Of a stretch of DNA of 64,000 nucleotides, positions 24,290-32,603 are shown one piece after another (position 1 is the stretch's first letter; each line of letters opens with the position of its first letter). The notes under the pieces were generated by a model. The model saw only the letters and a program-made list of their open reading frames with translations, did not search any database and was not told where the DNA came from. Position numbers and translations under genes: made by a program. Origin of the DNA: Mageeibacillus sp. UBA1212 (GTDB lineage Bacteria; Bacillota; Clostridia; UBA1212); NCBI GenBank assembly GCA_002309655.1, contig DBXM01000019.1:66230-130229 (forward strand), read 5' to 3'.

Positions 24290-25198
24290 CTACTCCAAAT
24301 AGACGATCTCGGGATCCAGAGTAACTCCGGTCTTCTCGAAAACGGTCTTTCTGACGGCCTCGATCACCTTCAGAACGTCCTCCGCCGTCGCGCCGCCCCT
24401 GTTCACCACGAAGCCCGCGTGTTTTGTCGATACCTCGGCGTCGCCTATGCGGAAGCCCTTGAGCCCCGCCTCGTCTATGAGCCGCGACGCGAATCCGTTC
24501 GCCGGACGCTTGAACGTGCTTCCCGCGCTCGGCATGTTGAGCGGCTGACTTTCCCTTCTTTTAGCGGAATACGTGAGGTACTCCCTGAGAATTTCCTCCC
24601 TGCTTTCCGCCCTGTTTTCACATTTGAAGACCGCGGAGACGATCACCGCGTCCTTCCTGTCGCAAAAAATACTGTGCCTGTAGGAGAGGCCCGCCTCCTC
24701 CGCGGAGACCGTTTTGAGTTCACCGTTTTCCAGGAAGTCGCACGACTCCAGAACGTCTTTAATTTCAATTCCGTACGCGCCGGCATTCATTCTGATCGCG
24801 CCGCCCACGAAACCCGGAATGCCCGCGAGCTTCTCAAACCCCGCGAAACCGTTCGCGTACGCGCATGAATAGACCGAAGCGAGAGTCGCGCCCGCCTCAG
24901 CGTATATCCTGCCGTTTTCGAACCTTACGGACGACATTTTCGGCCCGAGCTTGATCACCGCGCCTTTCACGCCGCCGTCGCTCACGAGAACGTTGCTGCC
25001 CCTTCCGATGACGGTAAACGGCACGTTTTTCTCCCCGCAGAGATCTATGACCGCCTTCAGCTGCGCGACGGAAGCGGGCTCGGCCAGAACGTCGGCGGGG
25101 CCTCCGATTCTGAAGGTCGTATGCCGCGACATGGGCTCGTCCGCGTACGCTTCGCAGATGCTCAATATTCGGGAAATGAATTCTTCGTTAACTGCCAT
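24290..25198 (-). CDS. murB: UDP-N-acetylenolpyruvoylglucosamine reductase MurB
   Basis: 302 residues with start at 25198, where typical MurB proteins begin. FAD-binding signature RIGGPADVL near 32, VIGRGSNVLVSD near 65, PGFVGGAIRMNAGAYG near 115, catalytic Ser in AGSTFKRP and final E-I-V-Y. The enzyme makes UDP-MurNAc with NADPH, the second committed step to peptidoglycan. It lies 98 bases before the pyrophosphatase and 52 bases after a small membrane protein gene. An in-frame ATG at 25249 is less likely. Confidence 0.95.
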   Translation of the reverse strand: MAVNEEFISRILSICEAYADEPMSRHTTFRIGGPADVLAEPASVAQLKAVIDLCGEKNVPFTVIGRGSNVLVSDGGVKGAVIKLGPKMSSVRFENGRIYAEAGATLASVYSCAYANGFAGFEKLAGIPGFVGGAIRMNAGAYGIEIKDVLESCDFLENGELKTVSAEEAGLSYRHSIFCDRKDAVIVSAVFKCENRAESREEILREYLTYSAKRRESQPLNMPSAGSTFKRPANGFASRLIDEAGLKGFRIGDAEVSTKHAGFVVNRGGATAEDVLKVIEAVRKTVFEKTGVTLDPEIVYLE

Positions 25199-25250
25199 TT
25201 TTCTCCCGCGGCACTTCTCCGCGCCGCCCGCACGCTCGCGTGAAATCAAA

Positions 25251-25838
25251 TTAAATCAAAATGAATATGACCAGCAGCACCACCGCGACAGCGATCACGC
25301 ACGCGCCGGCCGCCTTGATACCGTTCATATTCTTCCACTCGGGCACCTCGTCCTCGCCCTTCTTGTAGACAATGTGCCAGATCTCCTCGGCAAAAAGAAT
25401 TATCAGTCCGCCCGCGAGCGCAACGACCGCCACGATCGCCGCCTGCCAGAACTTCACGAACCTGTCCTTGCCCTTGACGATCATCCTAATAAGTTTCTCG
25501 GAGTACGTTCCGAACGCCTCCGGGTCGTCCGTTTTCGCGCCGTCCTTAAAGGCGGTCACCGCGAACTCCGTCTTGTCGACAGTGTACGAAAAATCGCTGC
25601 CGTCGACCGAAACCGTCACGACCTCGCCGTCGTCCGACGCAAGGCCCGTTTCGACCCTTCCCGGCTCCTCAAAATAAAACTCCAGTGTTTTGACGCCGTC
25701 CTGTTCGGAAACGACTATATACCTGACGCCGTCGGCCACGCCCTGGGTGTTGTCCCTCTCGAAAAGAGTAAAAAACGCGAGCACGCTGACGCTTAGGAGA
25801 CATATCATTATCAGCAGAATATTCCGTCCTTTGTTCAT
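25251..25838 (-). CDS. Membrane protein of unknown function, 195 residues
   Basis: One N-terminal membrane segment (7-25), an extracytoplasmic domain of about 105 residues that looks beta-rich (YIVVSEQDGVKTLEFYF), and two C-terminal membrane segments (about 135-155 and 175-195) with a charged loop between them. No family recognised. Tight spacing to murB and to the upstream uridylyltransferase gene suggests co-transcription. Ribosome site AAAAGGAG. Confidence 0.75.
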   Translation of the reverse strand: MNKGRNILLIMICLLSVSVLAFFTLFERDNTQGVADGVRYIVVSEQDGVKTLEFYFEEPGRVETGLASDDGEVVTVSVDGSDFSYTVDKTEFAVTAFKDGAKTDDPEAFGTYSEKLIRMIVKGKDRFVKFWQAAIVAVVALAGGLIILFAEEIWHIVYKKGEDEVPEWKNMNGIKAAGACVIAVAVVLLVIFILI

Positions 25839-25905
25839 AACACGTGCCTGCTCCTTTTCGTTTAATAAGCACCCGCTTGATTAACGTCCCGTTATTGCTG
25901 TTTGA

Positions 25906-27159
25906 TTACTCTCCGAACTGCGCGAGGTACATCTTTCTCGCCGTCTCCGGGCTGTCGTTCCCCTCCCGGTTCTTGACCGGCGCGAACTCGCTCTCACGGT
26001 CGACCCTCAAAATCGCCAGGTCGTCGAATCTCCCGAAAGCGTCGAAAATGAACGACTCGAACTTAAACGCGTTCGGCTTGTCCGGCGTATGAATTTCACC
26101 GTCCGCTCCCACGTAAGGAGTCTTTTTCCGCGCCGCGTGGTACGGAAGGCCGTCCGCGTTTTCGAGAATGTCGCCTATCGCGTCCATGCTGAAAAGGTTG
26201 CAGAGAATATGCGCGTCGCCGTAGACAAACTGACCGTCGGCGCCGCGCGCCTCCGCCATTTCGTCCGAAACTTCGGTATACTCTACCACGTACGGTCTCC
26301 CGTTCCGCCTGCAGAAAACGCCCACGCCCTCTTTGGCGTCACGCTTCACAAGCGACTTAGCGGCTACCGGCGCACCGCTCTTTTCACCGAACCCGACGAG
26401 AACCGGATCCGCGAGCTTCAGCAGCACGTTGTCGATGCCGCCGACAAAAACCCATTTGATACCGCGTTTGCGCATATCCGCATAGCAGCCCGAAGACTTG
26501 AGCGCCGCGAAAACGCCGCCGTGGCCGTCCGCGCCCTCTTTAATGTGTCCCGGGTTGTCGAGAATGATTTTCCCGTCGAAGCCCACCATCGGAAGCATGT
26601 TCTGCACGAAAAACCTGATCTCCGTGCGCGGGTAGCCGAAAAAGCCGTGCGCCTCGAAAAACGCCCGCGTGTCTGCGTCGTTCTCGCGGCTCGTCATAAT
26701 GTACCAGGGAATCGTTCTGCCGTACTTCGCGGAGGCGTCGGCGAGCCGGCGGCACTGTATCTCGAAAAGCGATCTGTGGCAGGAAAGACCGATGTCGAAG
26801 GTTCCCTTCGGGCCGTTGTGGCCGAGTCTCGTTCCCTGTCCGCCCGCCATCGTGACTGCCGCGAACATTCCGCGCGCCATTATGTCCGCACCGGCCTTTT
26901 CGTATTCCGCGAGTTTCTCCGCGGGAAGCGACGCCTTATCCGTATAAGGAAGCGGCTCGAAACTAAAATTATTCTCCGCCGCGTCTCCCTGTTCGCCGCC
27001 GGAAGCGTGCCTGTAAAGGCTCAGCACTTTTTCGAAATCGATGCCTGCCGCCTGCGCGAGCAGCGCCTTTTTCTCGGCGCTGTCAAGTTCTTTGTAGTGG
27101 TCGAGAACGTGCAACTGACCGTACTTTTTGAGTTTGGATCGGGTTCCGATGTAATTCAT
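25906..27159 (-). CDS. UDPGP-family UDP-sugar pyrophosphorylase (UDP-GlcNAc/UDP-glucose type)
   Basis: 417 residues. The nucleotide-binding signature MAGGQGTRLGHNGPKGTFDIG (about 103-122, given in part) defines the eukaryote-like UDPGP family. The family makes UDP-sugar and PPi from UTP and sugar-1-phosphate. The sugar (GlcNAc-1-P, GalNAc-1-P or Glc-1-P) cannot be fixed by eye. A substrate loop with G-G-I-D-N-V-L-L and K-x-x-x-G-V-F is present. It begins a four-gene run with a membrane protein, murB and a pyrophosphatase. Ribosome site GGAGA. Confidence 0.88.
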   Translation of the reverse strand: MNYIGTRSKLKKYGQLHVLDHYKELDSAEKKALLAQAAGIDFEKVLSLYRHASGGEQGDAAENNFSFEPLPYTDKASLPAEKLAEYEKAGADIMARGMFAAVTMAGGQGTRLGHNGPKGTFDIGLSCHRSLFEIQCRRLADASAKYGRTIPWYIMTSRENDADTRAFFEAHGFFGYPRTEIRFFVQNMLPMVGFDGKIILDNPGHIKEGADGHGGVFAALKSSGCYADMRKRGIKWVFVGGIDNVLLKLADPVLVGFGEKSGAPVAAKSLVKRDAKEGVGVFCRRNGRPYVVEYTEVSDEMAEARGADGQFVYGDAHILCNLFSMDAIGDILENADGLPYHAARKKTPYVGADGEIHTPDKPNAFKFESFIFDAFGRFDDLAILRVDRESEFAPVKNREGNDSPETARKMYLAQFGE

Positions 27160-27233
27160 TTCGCATTCTCCGTTTTCCGTCGCGCCTGCGCCGGTGTGCT
27201 TTTTTTGCTGTCCGAAAACAGTTACACACTTTT

Positions 27234-27262
27234 ATTATAACAGTTTTTCGCCGGAAAGTGAA
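27234..27262 (-). promoter_or_regulatory. Possible promoter of the UDPGP-murB-PPase operon
   Basis: Minus strand TTCACT, 17 bp, TATAAT; good -10, weak -35. Confidence 0.4.
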
Positions 27263-27324
27263 TAGAAAAAGCCGCTTCCGCGAAGACTTCCGCGAAGAAA
27301 TGAATCATGCTTTCCCAAAGCACA

Positions 27325-27365
27325 TAAAGCCGGACGCGCCACCATTTTTCGACGGCGCGTCCGGC
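27325..27365 (-). terminator. Terminator of the 27.4-28.4 kb lipoprotein gene
   Basis: A 12-bp perfect stem GCCGGACGCGCC/GGCGCGTCCGGC, followed by TTTATG on the minus strand. Confidence 0.7.
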
Positions 27366-27410
27366 ACTAAAATCAACCGGGTATTATCTTGTTCCAAATC
27401 AGGGAGAAAA

Positions 27411-28370
27411 TCAAATCTGCGTGTAAACGGTGAATGCGGTCGCAAGATTGTCCGGACCGGATTTTGAGGCGAATTTTACCGCCGCATAAATCTTGCCGTC
27501 ATTTCCGAAACAGATGCTTCTTGTTCCCGTATCCTCTGCTTTATCGCCAAGCTTTTCGTGCATATATTCGAGTATGGAATTGATTCCGGCTTCGACTTTT
27601 TCTATTGAAGGCTGCGCATAATAACCGGAAATTCCCGCCTCTTTCGCAGAAACCCCGTATATGTATCCGCTCCTCGCAACTCCTACGACGATAGTGTCGT
27701 TGGTAGGTATTCCTTCCGTCTCCACGGAGTATATGAAGCAGTAGCTTCCGTCACTGTCTTCAATTTCTCTTATTGCCGAATACTTCGACAAGTCATACTT
27801 CATTGTATCTGCAACGAATCCCTTGAAAACGTTCCTTGCCTCATCGAGGTCAATTTCAACGTCCTCATACCCGGTTTCGTCGGCAGGTTCAAAAACATAT
27901 CCGGCGAGCATATCAGTGCCGCTCAAATAGTCAAGAACAACCGTAAACGCGTCGGTTGTTAATTTGTAGTGGTCATACGATCCGTATCTGAAAAGAACGT
28001 TCTCCGCCTCCGGATCGCCTGAATCTGTCTCTGTCCACTGGTATTCCGCTTCGTAAGTCTCTCCGTCAATATCGATAACCTTTGTCGCGGCGGCGTTCTT
28101 TGAGGAAATCCTTTTGACCTCGCCTCCGTTCAACGCGGTAAGTTGCCCCAGTTCCGACAAACCTGTAAAAAAATCTGCCTGCACAGCGTCGGATGCGTTA
28201 ATAAAATACCTGGCAGTCGGTTCCGAAGCGTTTGCGTTTTCGTCCGAAGTTGACTCTCCGCCGGCAACATGCAATTGTTCCTCGTCATTTTCGTCAATTC
28301 TTGGCTGCGAACATCCTGCCCCCGCAAAAAGGAACAGCATCGCAAGTGTTAAAAGAATGCATTTTTTCAT
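27411..28370 (-). CDS. Lipoprotein of unknown function, PepSY-like layout
   Basis: 319 residues. The start at 28370 follows CGGAGGA. Lipobox AGAGC (Cys about 20), then an Asp/Glu/Ser/Asn-rich spacer. The rest alternates strands and helices: a strand with G-E-T-Y-E-A-E-Y, a strand F-T-V-V-L-D-Y, a helix beginning I-D-L-D-E-A and a strand I-V-V-G-V-A-R-S-G-Y-I. The order resembles the lipoprotein at 59.5-60.5 kb, so the two may share a fold. Expression is probably driven from a promoter with a run of seven G in its spacer. Confidence 0.75.
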   Translation of the reverse strand: MKKCILLTLAMLFLFAGAGCSQPRIDENDEEQLHVAGGESTSDENANASEPTARYFINASDAVQADFFTGLSELGQLTALNGGEVKRISSKNAAATKVIDIDGETYEAEYQWTETDSGDPEAENVLFRYGSYDHYKLTTDAFTVVLDYLSGTDMLAGYVFEPADETGYEDVEIDLDEARNVFKGFVADTMKYDLSKYSAIREIEDSDGSYCFIYSVETEGIPTNDTIVVGVARSGYIYGVSAKEAGISGYYAQPSIEKVEAGINSILEYMHEKLGDKAEDTGTRSICFGNDGKIYAAVKFASKSGPDNLATAFTVYTQI

Positions 28371-28447
28371 CGTGGTTTCCTCCGTTTCTTTATTATTATC
28401 AAGAAGGCGCTTACATTCAATTGTCCGAAGCTCTTCCTTCAATTTAT

Positions 28448-28476
28448 ATTATACACCCCCCCTAAAAAAATCAATA
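28448..28476 (-). promoter_or_regulatory. Promoter with seven-G tract in spacer (lipoprotein gene)
   Basis: Minus strand -10 TATAAT (28453-28448). The G run is at 28462-28456. The best -35 is TTGATT (28474-28469) at a short 15-bp spacing, or TATTGA at 17 bp. A change in G number would change the spacer length. Confidence 0.45.
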
Positions 28477-28508
28477 GGCTTGTGTGGGGCGTGTTTGCAC
28501 GATTTTTG

Positions 28509-28537
28509 TTTCATTTTCGGGCAAAAAGTGGTATCAT
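28509..28537 (+). promoter_or_regulatory. Possible extended -10 promoter of the DUF6062 gene
   Basis: TTTCAT, 17 bp, TATCAT with TGG before the -10. The -35 is weak. Confidence 0.35.
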
Positions 28538-28587
28538 AAACACGTAAAGACGGATTCACGCACATTTTCGAAAAGGAGGGCCGCTTT

Positions 28588-29394
28588 ATGGCCGATACGA
28601 TTTATACAATTCCCGTCAGTGAGGCGTTTGAGGCGGACTGCGAATGCCCGGTCTGCGAACTCAAGAAACGGTTTGAAAACAGTACCGTCGAGTACTTCGC
28701 GGGACCTTCGCTAATGGAGCCCGACACCCGCATCGTCACGAACGACCTCGGTTTCTGCGGCCGCCACTTCAACATGCTCTACAACTCGCAGGCCAAAAAA
28801 CTCGGCCTGGGTCTGATGCTCGACACGTACATGCAGGAACAGCTGAAACGCATCAAAAAATACGCGCAGGCAAAGGACACCGGCACCACCGGAGAAGACG
28901 CGTCCCCGGATCCGGAGTCAGGCGAAAATCATAGCGAAAAGCGCAAAAAGTTCAGCCTTTTCGGCGGGAAGAACGCCTCGAAACCTGCCGCGAGCCAGCC
29001 TCTCGTAAGGTACCTTCGCGCACACGAAAAAGAATGCGCCGTCTGCAAAAAGCTCGACTACACGATGGACCGCTACGTCGACATCATTTTCCACATGTAC
29101 AAGACCGACCGCGATTTCAGGGCGAAGTTCCGCTCTTCAAAGGGCTTCTGCGTTCCCCACACCGCGCTTCTGCTTGAGGAGTCCGGCAAAAAACTCGGCG
29201 GCTCGACGCGGGACGAATTCCGCGACACGGTGACTTCGCTTCTGGTCACCAACCTTGAACGCATCGAGGGCGAGGTCGACTGGTTCACCAAGAAGTTCGA
29301 CTACCGGAACGCCGAAGCCGACTGGGGCAATTCGCGCGACGCCCTTCCCCGCGGCATTTTAAAGATGACCGGCGAGACCGACATAATCAAGTAA
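28588..29394 (+). CDS. DUF6062-type protein with two Cys/His clusters
   Basis: 268 residues, soluble. Two similar metal-site-like units are seen: CPVCE plus FCGRHF (about 17-20 and 49-54) and CAVCK plus FCVPH (about 151-155 and 188-193). Each is C-x2-C followed about 30-40 residues later by C-x2-H, suggesting two zinc sites from an internal duplication. A charged Lys/Asp/Ser-rich linker (about 95-135) separates them. This matches the uncharacterised Clostridia family I know as DUF6062. It is followed 62 bases later by a P-loop protein on the same strand. Ribosome site AAAAGGAGGG. Confidence 0.8.
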   Translation: MADTIYTIPVSEAFEADCECPVCELKKRFENSTVEYFAGPSLMEPDTRIVTNDLGFCGRHFNMLYNSQAKKLGLGLMLDTYMQEQLKRIKKYAQAKDTGTTGEDASPDPESGENHSEKRKKFSLFGGKNASKPAASQPLVRYLRAHEKECAVCKKLDYTMDRYVDIIFHMYKTDRDFRAKFRSSKGFCVPHTALLLEESGKKLGGSTRDEFRDTVTSLLVTNLERIEGEVDWFTKKFDYRNAEADWGNSRDALPRGILKMTGETDIIK

Positions 29395-29456
29395 TATTCA
29401 CCTAAATATAGACAATTATAAGCTTCCGGAGAACAATTTGAAAAGGAGGTGAGCGC

Positions 29457-30269
29457 ATGAAGATCTACGCGCTTGTCGGCGAGAGCGGAACGGGCAAAAG
29501 CCACCGCGCAGCCAGAATAGCCCGCGAAAAGAACATCGAATACATAGTCGACGACGGCCTTCTCATCAAAGGCGGCACCATCGTCTGCGGCAAGTCGGCA
29601 AAAAAAGAGAAAACGCGCATCGCCTCCGTAAAGACGGCCGTTTTCGTGAACGACGACCACGCGTTCGAGGTCTCCCACGCGCTCAAGTCGTCGAACCCTT
29701 CCAGCGTTCTTATTCTCGGCACCTCCGACGGCATGGTCAAAAAGATCGCGGAGCGCCTCGGCCTTCACGGGATAGACGAGACTATCTACATTTCCGACAT
29801 CGCGACTCCGGAGGAGATCCAGCTCGCGCTCAACACCCGCCGCAGCCAGGGAAAGCACGTCATCCCGGTGCCCACGATGGAACTCAAGAAAGACTTCTCG
29901 GGCATCTACCTCGACCCGCTTAACGTCCTCAAAAAGAACAAGAGCGGCTACGTCGAATCCGCCGGCGAAAAGTCAGTCGTGCGGCCCACGTTCAGCTACC
30001 TCGGCAATTTCACGATCTCGGAGTACGCGATATACCAGATAATGGAGCACTCGGTGATGTCCTCCCCCGCAGTCGCCCGCATCAGCCGTTTCCGCGTCTC
30101 GAACGTCGTCGGCGGCATCACAATGGAAGTCGACCTCGTCCTGAAGTACGGCTACCCCATACCCGAACTCATGAACCGCCTCCGCGCCAACATAACGCGC
30201 GAAATCGAGTGGCTGACGTCGCTCAACGTAAAAAGGCTCACACTTGCGGCGAAAAGCATAGTGGTTTGA
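29457..30269 (+). CDS. P-loop ATPase fused to an Asp23/Gls24-type domain
   Basis: 270 residues. The N-terminal part has a Walker A loop GESGTGKSH (about 8-16) and a nucleotide-kinase-like fold with D-D-G-L-L and VLILGTSDG. From about residue 180 the sequence (ISEYAIYQIMEHSV, V-G-G-I-T-M-E-V-D-L-V-L-K-Y-G) has the strand-helix pattern of Asp23/Gls24 envelope-stress proteins. Asp23-type proteins are usually free-standing, so the ATPase fusion is notable. Ribosome site AAAAGGAGGTGA is 6 bases before the ATG. It is the last gene of a two-gene unit closed by a strong terminator. Function not known; envelope stress or zinc-linked regulation is a guess. Confidence 0.7.
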   Translation: MKIYALVGESGTGKSHRAARIAREKNIEYIVDDGLLIKGGTIVCGKSAKKEKTRIASVKTAVFVNDDHAFEVSHALKSSNPSSVLILGTSDGMVKKIAERLGLHGIDETIYISDIATPEEIQLALNTRRSQGKHVIPVPTMELKKDFSGIYLDPLNVLKKNKSGYVESAGEKSVVRPTFSYLGNFTISEYAIYQIMEHSVMSSPAVARISRFRVSNVVGGITMEVDLVLKYGYPIPELMNRLRANITREIEWLTSLNVKRLTLAAKSIVV

Positions 30270-30293
30270 TTCTTATATTAGGTTATACGCACA

Positions 30294-30342
30294 GCGGGCC
30301 CGCCCCCTTTTAATAACCGGGGGCTGGCCCGCAACTTTTTTT
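30294..30342 (+). terminator. Terminator after the P-loop/Asp23 gene
   Basis: GCGGGCC-C-GCCCCC pairs with GGGGGC-T-GGCCCGC, then AACTTTTTTT. Confidence 0.85.
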
Positions 30343-30366
30343 CAATATGAAAATTCTAATTTAATT

Positions 30367-30591
30367 CTATTTGCCGAAGAGACCGCCGATTTTTGACGCG
30401 ATTCCCGCGACGCCGTCGAGGCCGAGCTTCGCCTTGACGAGGTCGACAAGCTGCTTCAGAATGTCGCCTTTGAGGTCCTTGTTCACGAGCTTTTTGACCG
30501 TGTCCTCGGGCTTGCTCTTGAAGGCCTTGAGGAGGCTGTCGTCGCCCTGAATTTTCTTGACGAGTTGTTCCGCTGTCGCTTTGATATCCAT
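30367..30591 (-). CDS. Small helical protein with amphipathic C-terminus, 74 residues
   Basis: The start at 30591 follows AAAGGGG; an in-frame ATG at 30651 lacks a site. The first 60 residues look like three amphipathic helices (LVKKIQGDDSLLKAF, PEDTVKKLV, ILKQLVDLVKAKLG). The tail GIASKIGGLFGK is a short cationic amphipathic helix like those of membrane-active peptides. Proteins of this length and pattern, with L-L-x-x-F-x-x-x-P near residue 25, are common in Clostridia and also resemble leader regions of Nif11/NHLP-type precursors. No maturation or export gene is adjacent, so a leader role is not supported here. Confidence 0.7.
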   Translation of the reverse strand: MDIKATAEQLVKKIQGDDSLLKAFKSKPEDTVKKLVNKDLKGDILKQLVDLVKAKLGLDGVAGIASKIGGLFGK

Positions 30592-30684
30592 TTTGTTTCC
30601 CCTTTCACTGACCGTATTTTGAACTGATGCGGGAACCCCGCTTTTATTCACTAAATAAAGAATGTACCGTAAAAGACTGTGACG

Positions 30685-32139
30685 TCACCCCTGCCGCGCC
30701 GCAATTTTGACCGCCTCGGCGTAGAAATTGTAAAGCGCCCTGACCGTATTTCCCGCCTCCGGGTCGTCAATCGCGCCTGCCATGTAGCACTTCCCGCTGT
30801 ACATGAGCCGGTTCGAACCGTTTTCGACCACGATGTTCCGGAAGAGGTTCGCGAGCGACACAACCGGCGTCACAATATAAGTTTCTCCGTTTTCGACTGT
30901 GATCTCGCACGGAAACCGCTCTTCCGAGTCCTCAAACCCGAACGTCGCGCCGTCCGAAGACGCCGTTTTAAACTTGAACGAAAACGCGTTCCACAAAAGA
31001 AGAGACGCGCCTGTTATCGCCTTCGCGGGGTCGTTTTCCTCGTACACGCTGTCGTCCGTTATTCCGCTGTTTTCAGGCACCGCGACCGCGGCTTCAGGCG
31101 TCGCGGCGGGATCGTCGGTGCGGTAGTGGGCGTAAAGCTGCGACTGGGCCCCGAACTGAAGCATTGAGTCGACAAGCGGCGCGTATTCCGTGTACCGCGC
31201 GGCAAGATTCTGAGCGTACTGTCTGACCGTGAAATCCGTGCGGCTGTCCAGCACCGTGTCGCCGTCTTTCAGCTCGAACGAAATCCTGTCGGTCATAGCC
31301 TGGCACCCGATGCCTGTATAGCGGAAATGCCAGAGTCCGTCGTCGCCCTTTGAGCCGTTCACTGTGACGGTGTCAGGCGTTTCAAAGCCGAACCGCGCGT
31401 GCGTGAACGTCATCGAGGGGGTGTTCCTGCTATAGGGAACGGACGCCGAGACGTTAAGGGTGAGGTCGGCGCCGACCGAAATTCCCGCGGTAAGAATAGC
31501 CGGATTCTCGCCGATATTGACCGCGAGCAGCTTCGCGAATTCCCTGTTCCCGTCCACGAACTGCACGTAGGCGTAGACGATCGTCTGCACGCCGGCCGTT
31601 TTGGGAACGAGCGAAAACTCCAGAAAGTCGCACGGTGCCGCCGACTGCGCTATCGTAAACCGGCGTGAACCCTCCCACGCGGCGGCGAGCAGGTACATAT
31701 TCTTATGTGCGTCGTAAGAAGTATCGAGCGGAATTGCCGGCGCCGTGTAGCCTGGCGTTTGACTGTCAAGAAGAATCCGGGCGTTGATATCGCCCCACGT
31801 TCCGTTAACCGTTGGCGCGTCCGGATCGAAAACCGTCACGTCGTACGCCGGCGTCACGCCCGCAAGCTGCGCCTTCGCGCCCTCCGGCCATTTATCTATC
31901 GAAACGGTAAAAGTTACTTTCCCGCCTTCCAGAGTGTATTTATCCGCCCTCATGGCGACTTCTATGCCGTCCGCGAGGGTGTTTTTGTTGATATTCGAAC
32001 CGCTTCCGCCGTACCTTTGAGGGTATCTGTCCGAGCCGTAGCCGTCGGGATGGCCGTATTCGTCGAAATCCGCCGAAACGCCCGTCACGAGCAGCGCCGC
32101 CAGCACGGCCGCTATTATAACGGTTAGGACCTTTTTCAT
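30685..32139 (-). CDS. Secreted protein of unknown function, 484 residues
   Basis: Signal peptide (residues 1-23, cleavage after GVSA) followed by a Gly/Tyr/Asp-rich start and a mainly beta protein. Residues about 60-190 (KVTFTVSIDKWPEGAK and AGVQTIVYAYVQF) resemble a cohesin-like or Ig-like sandwich, a guess only. No membrane anchor or sorting motif. Ribosome site AGGAGGAGGG. No adjacent gene clarifies its role. Confidence 0.75.
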   Translation of the reverse strand: MKKVLTVIIAAVLAALLVTGVSADFDEYGHPDGYGSDRYPQRYGGSGSNINKNTLADGIEVAMRADKYTLEGGKVTFTVSIDKWPEGAKAQLAGVTPAYDVTVFDPDAPTVNGTWGDINARILLDSQTPGYTAPAIPLDTSYDAHKNMYLLAAAWEGSRRFTIAQSAAPCDFLEFSLVPKTAGVQTIVYAYVQFVDGNREFAKLLAVNIGENPAILTAGISVGADLTLNVSASVPYSRNTPSMTFTHARFGFETPDTVTVNGSKGDDGLWHFRYTGIGCQAMTDRISFELKDGDTVLDSRTDFTVRQYAQNLAARYTEYAPLVDSMLQFGAQSQLYAHYRTDDPAATPEAAVAVPENSGITDDSVYEENDPAKAITGASLLLWNAFSFKFKTASSDGATFGFEDSEERFPCEITVENGETYIVTPVVSLANLFRNIVVENGSNRLMYSGKCYMAGAIDDPEAGNTVRALYNFYAEAVKIAARQG

Positions 32140-32147
32140 ACCCTCCT

Positions 32148-32520
32148 CCTAAAACTGCGGAACCGCTGATTAAATGCTCTTTACGCAAGCGGCAAACAAC
32201 TTACAGCATACACTAGAATGTAGTGCGCTAGTTTCTCCTCGACTTTACTCAAATAAGGTGTCTTTCGACAGATTTGCTGCCGCTTGCTTTTCGAGAGCTC
32301 CCCACTCGCAGTATCTGTATACAGCTTCGGGGTCGCGCTCGAAAAAATAGCTATTAAATCAGCGCTTCCCAAATTGCACGGTAAGCATTTGTACAGTTCG
32401 ATTTTAGCATTTCCGCCGTCCGTTTTCAACGCGTTTTTTGCGTTTTTGACTTTTTTGACTTGCCCGGCGCCCCCCGGTTTTGATAATATATAAAGCGCCT
32501 GAAATGCGGCTTTGAAAGCG
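32148..32520. other. Intergenic stretch without recognised gene
   Basis: No frame with a ribosome site was found. It holds a GTATCTGTATAC palindrome-like piece near 32313 and T-rich segments, but no convincing RNA. Confidence 0.35.
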
Positions 32521-32568
32521 GCGTTCAACCCTGCGTTCAACCCTGCGTTCAACCCGGCGTTTAACCCG
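32521..32568 (+). repeat. Four tandem 12-bp repeats in a promoter
   Basis: GCGTTCAACCCT is repeated at 32521, 32533, 32545 and 32557 with one or two changes in the last units. The array runs directly into the -10 of the next gene and supplies its -35. Confidence 0.85.
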
Positions 32569-32577
32569 GTGTATAAT
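32548..32577 (+). promoter_or_regulatory. Promoter overlapping the 12-bp repeats
   Basis: TTCAAC (third repeat unit), 18 bp, TATAAT (32572-32577). The -10 is perfect. Confidence 0.5.
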
Positions 32578-32603
32578 GAACCGGAAAGGAGGTCCCACGG
32601 AAA

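Noticed and set aside
30367..30591. Small protein as a Nif11/NHLP-type RiPP precursor
   Set aside because: No double-Gly cleavage site, no Cys-rich core and no modification or export genes nearby.
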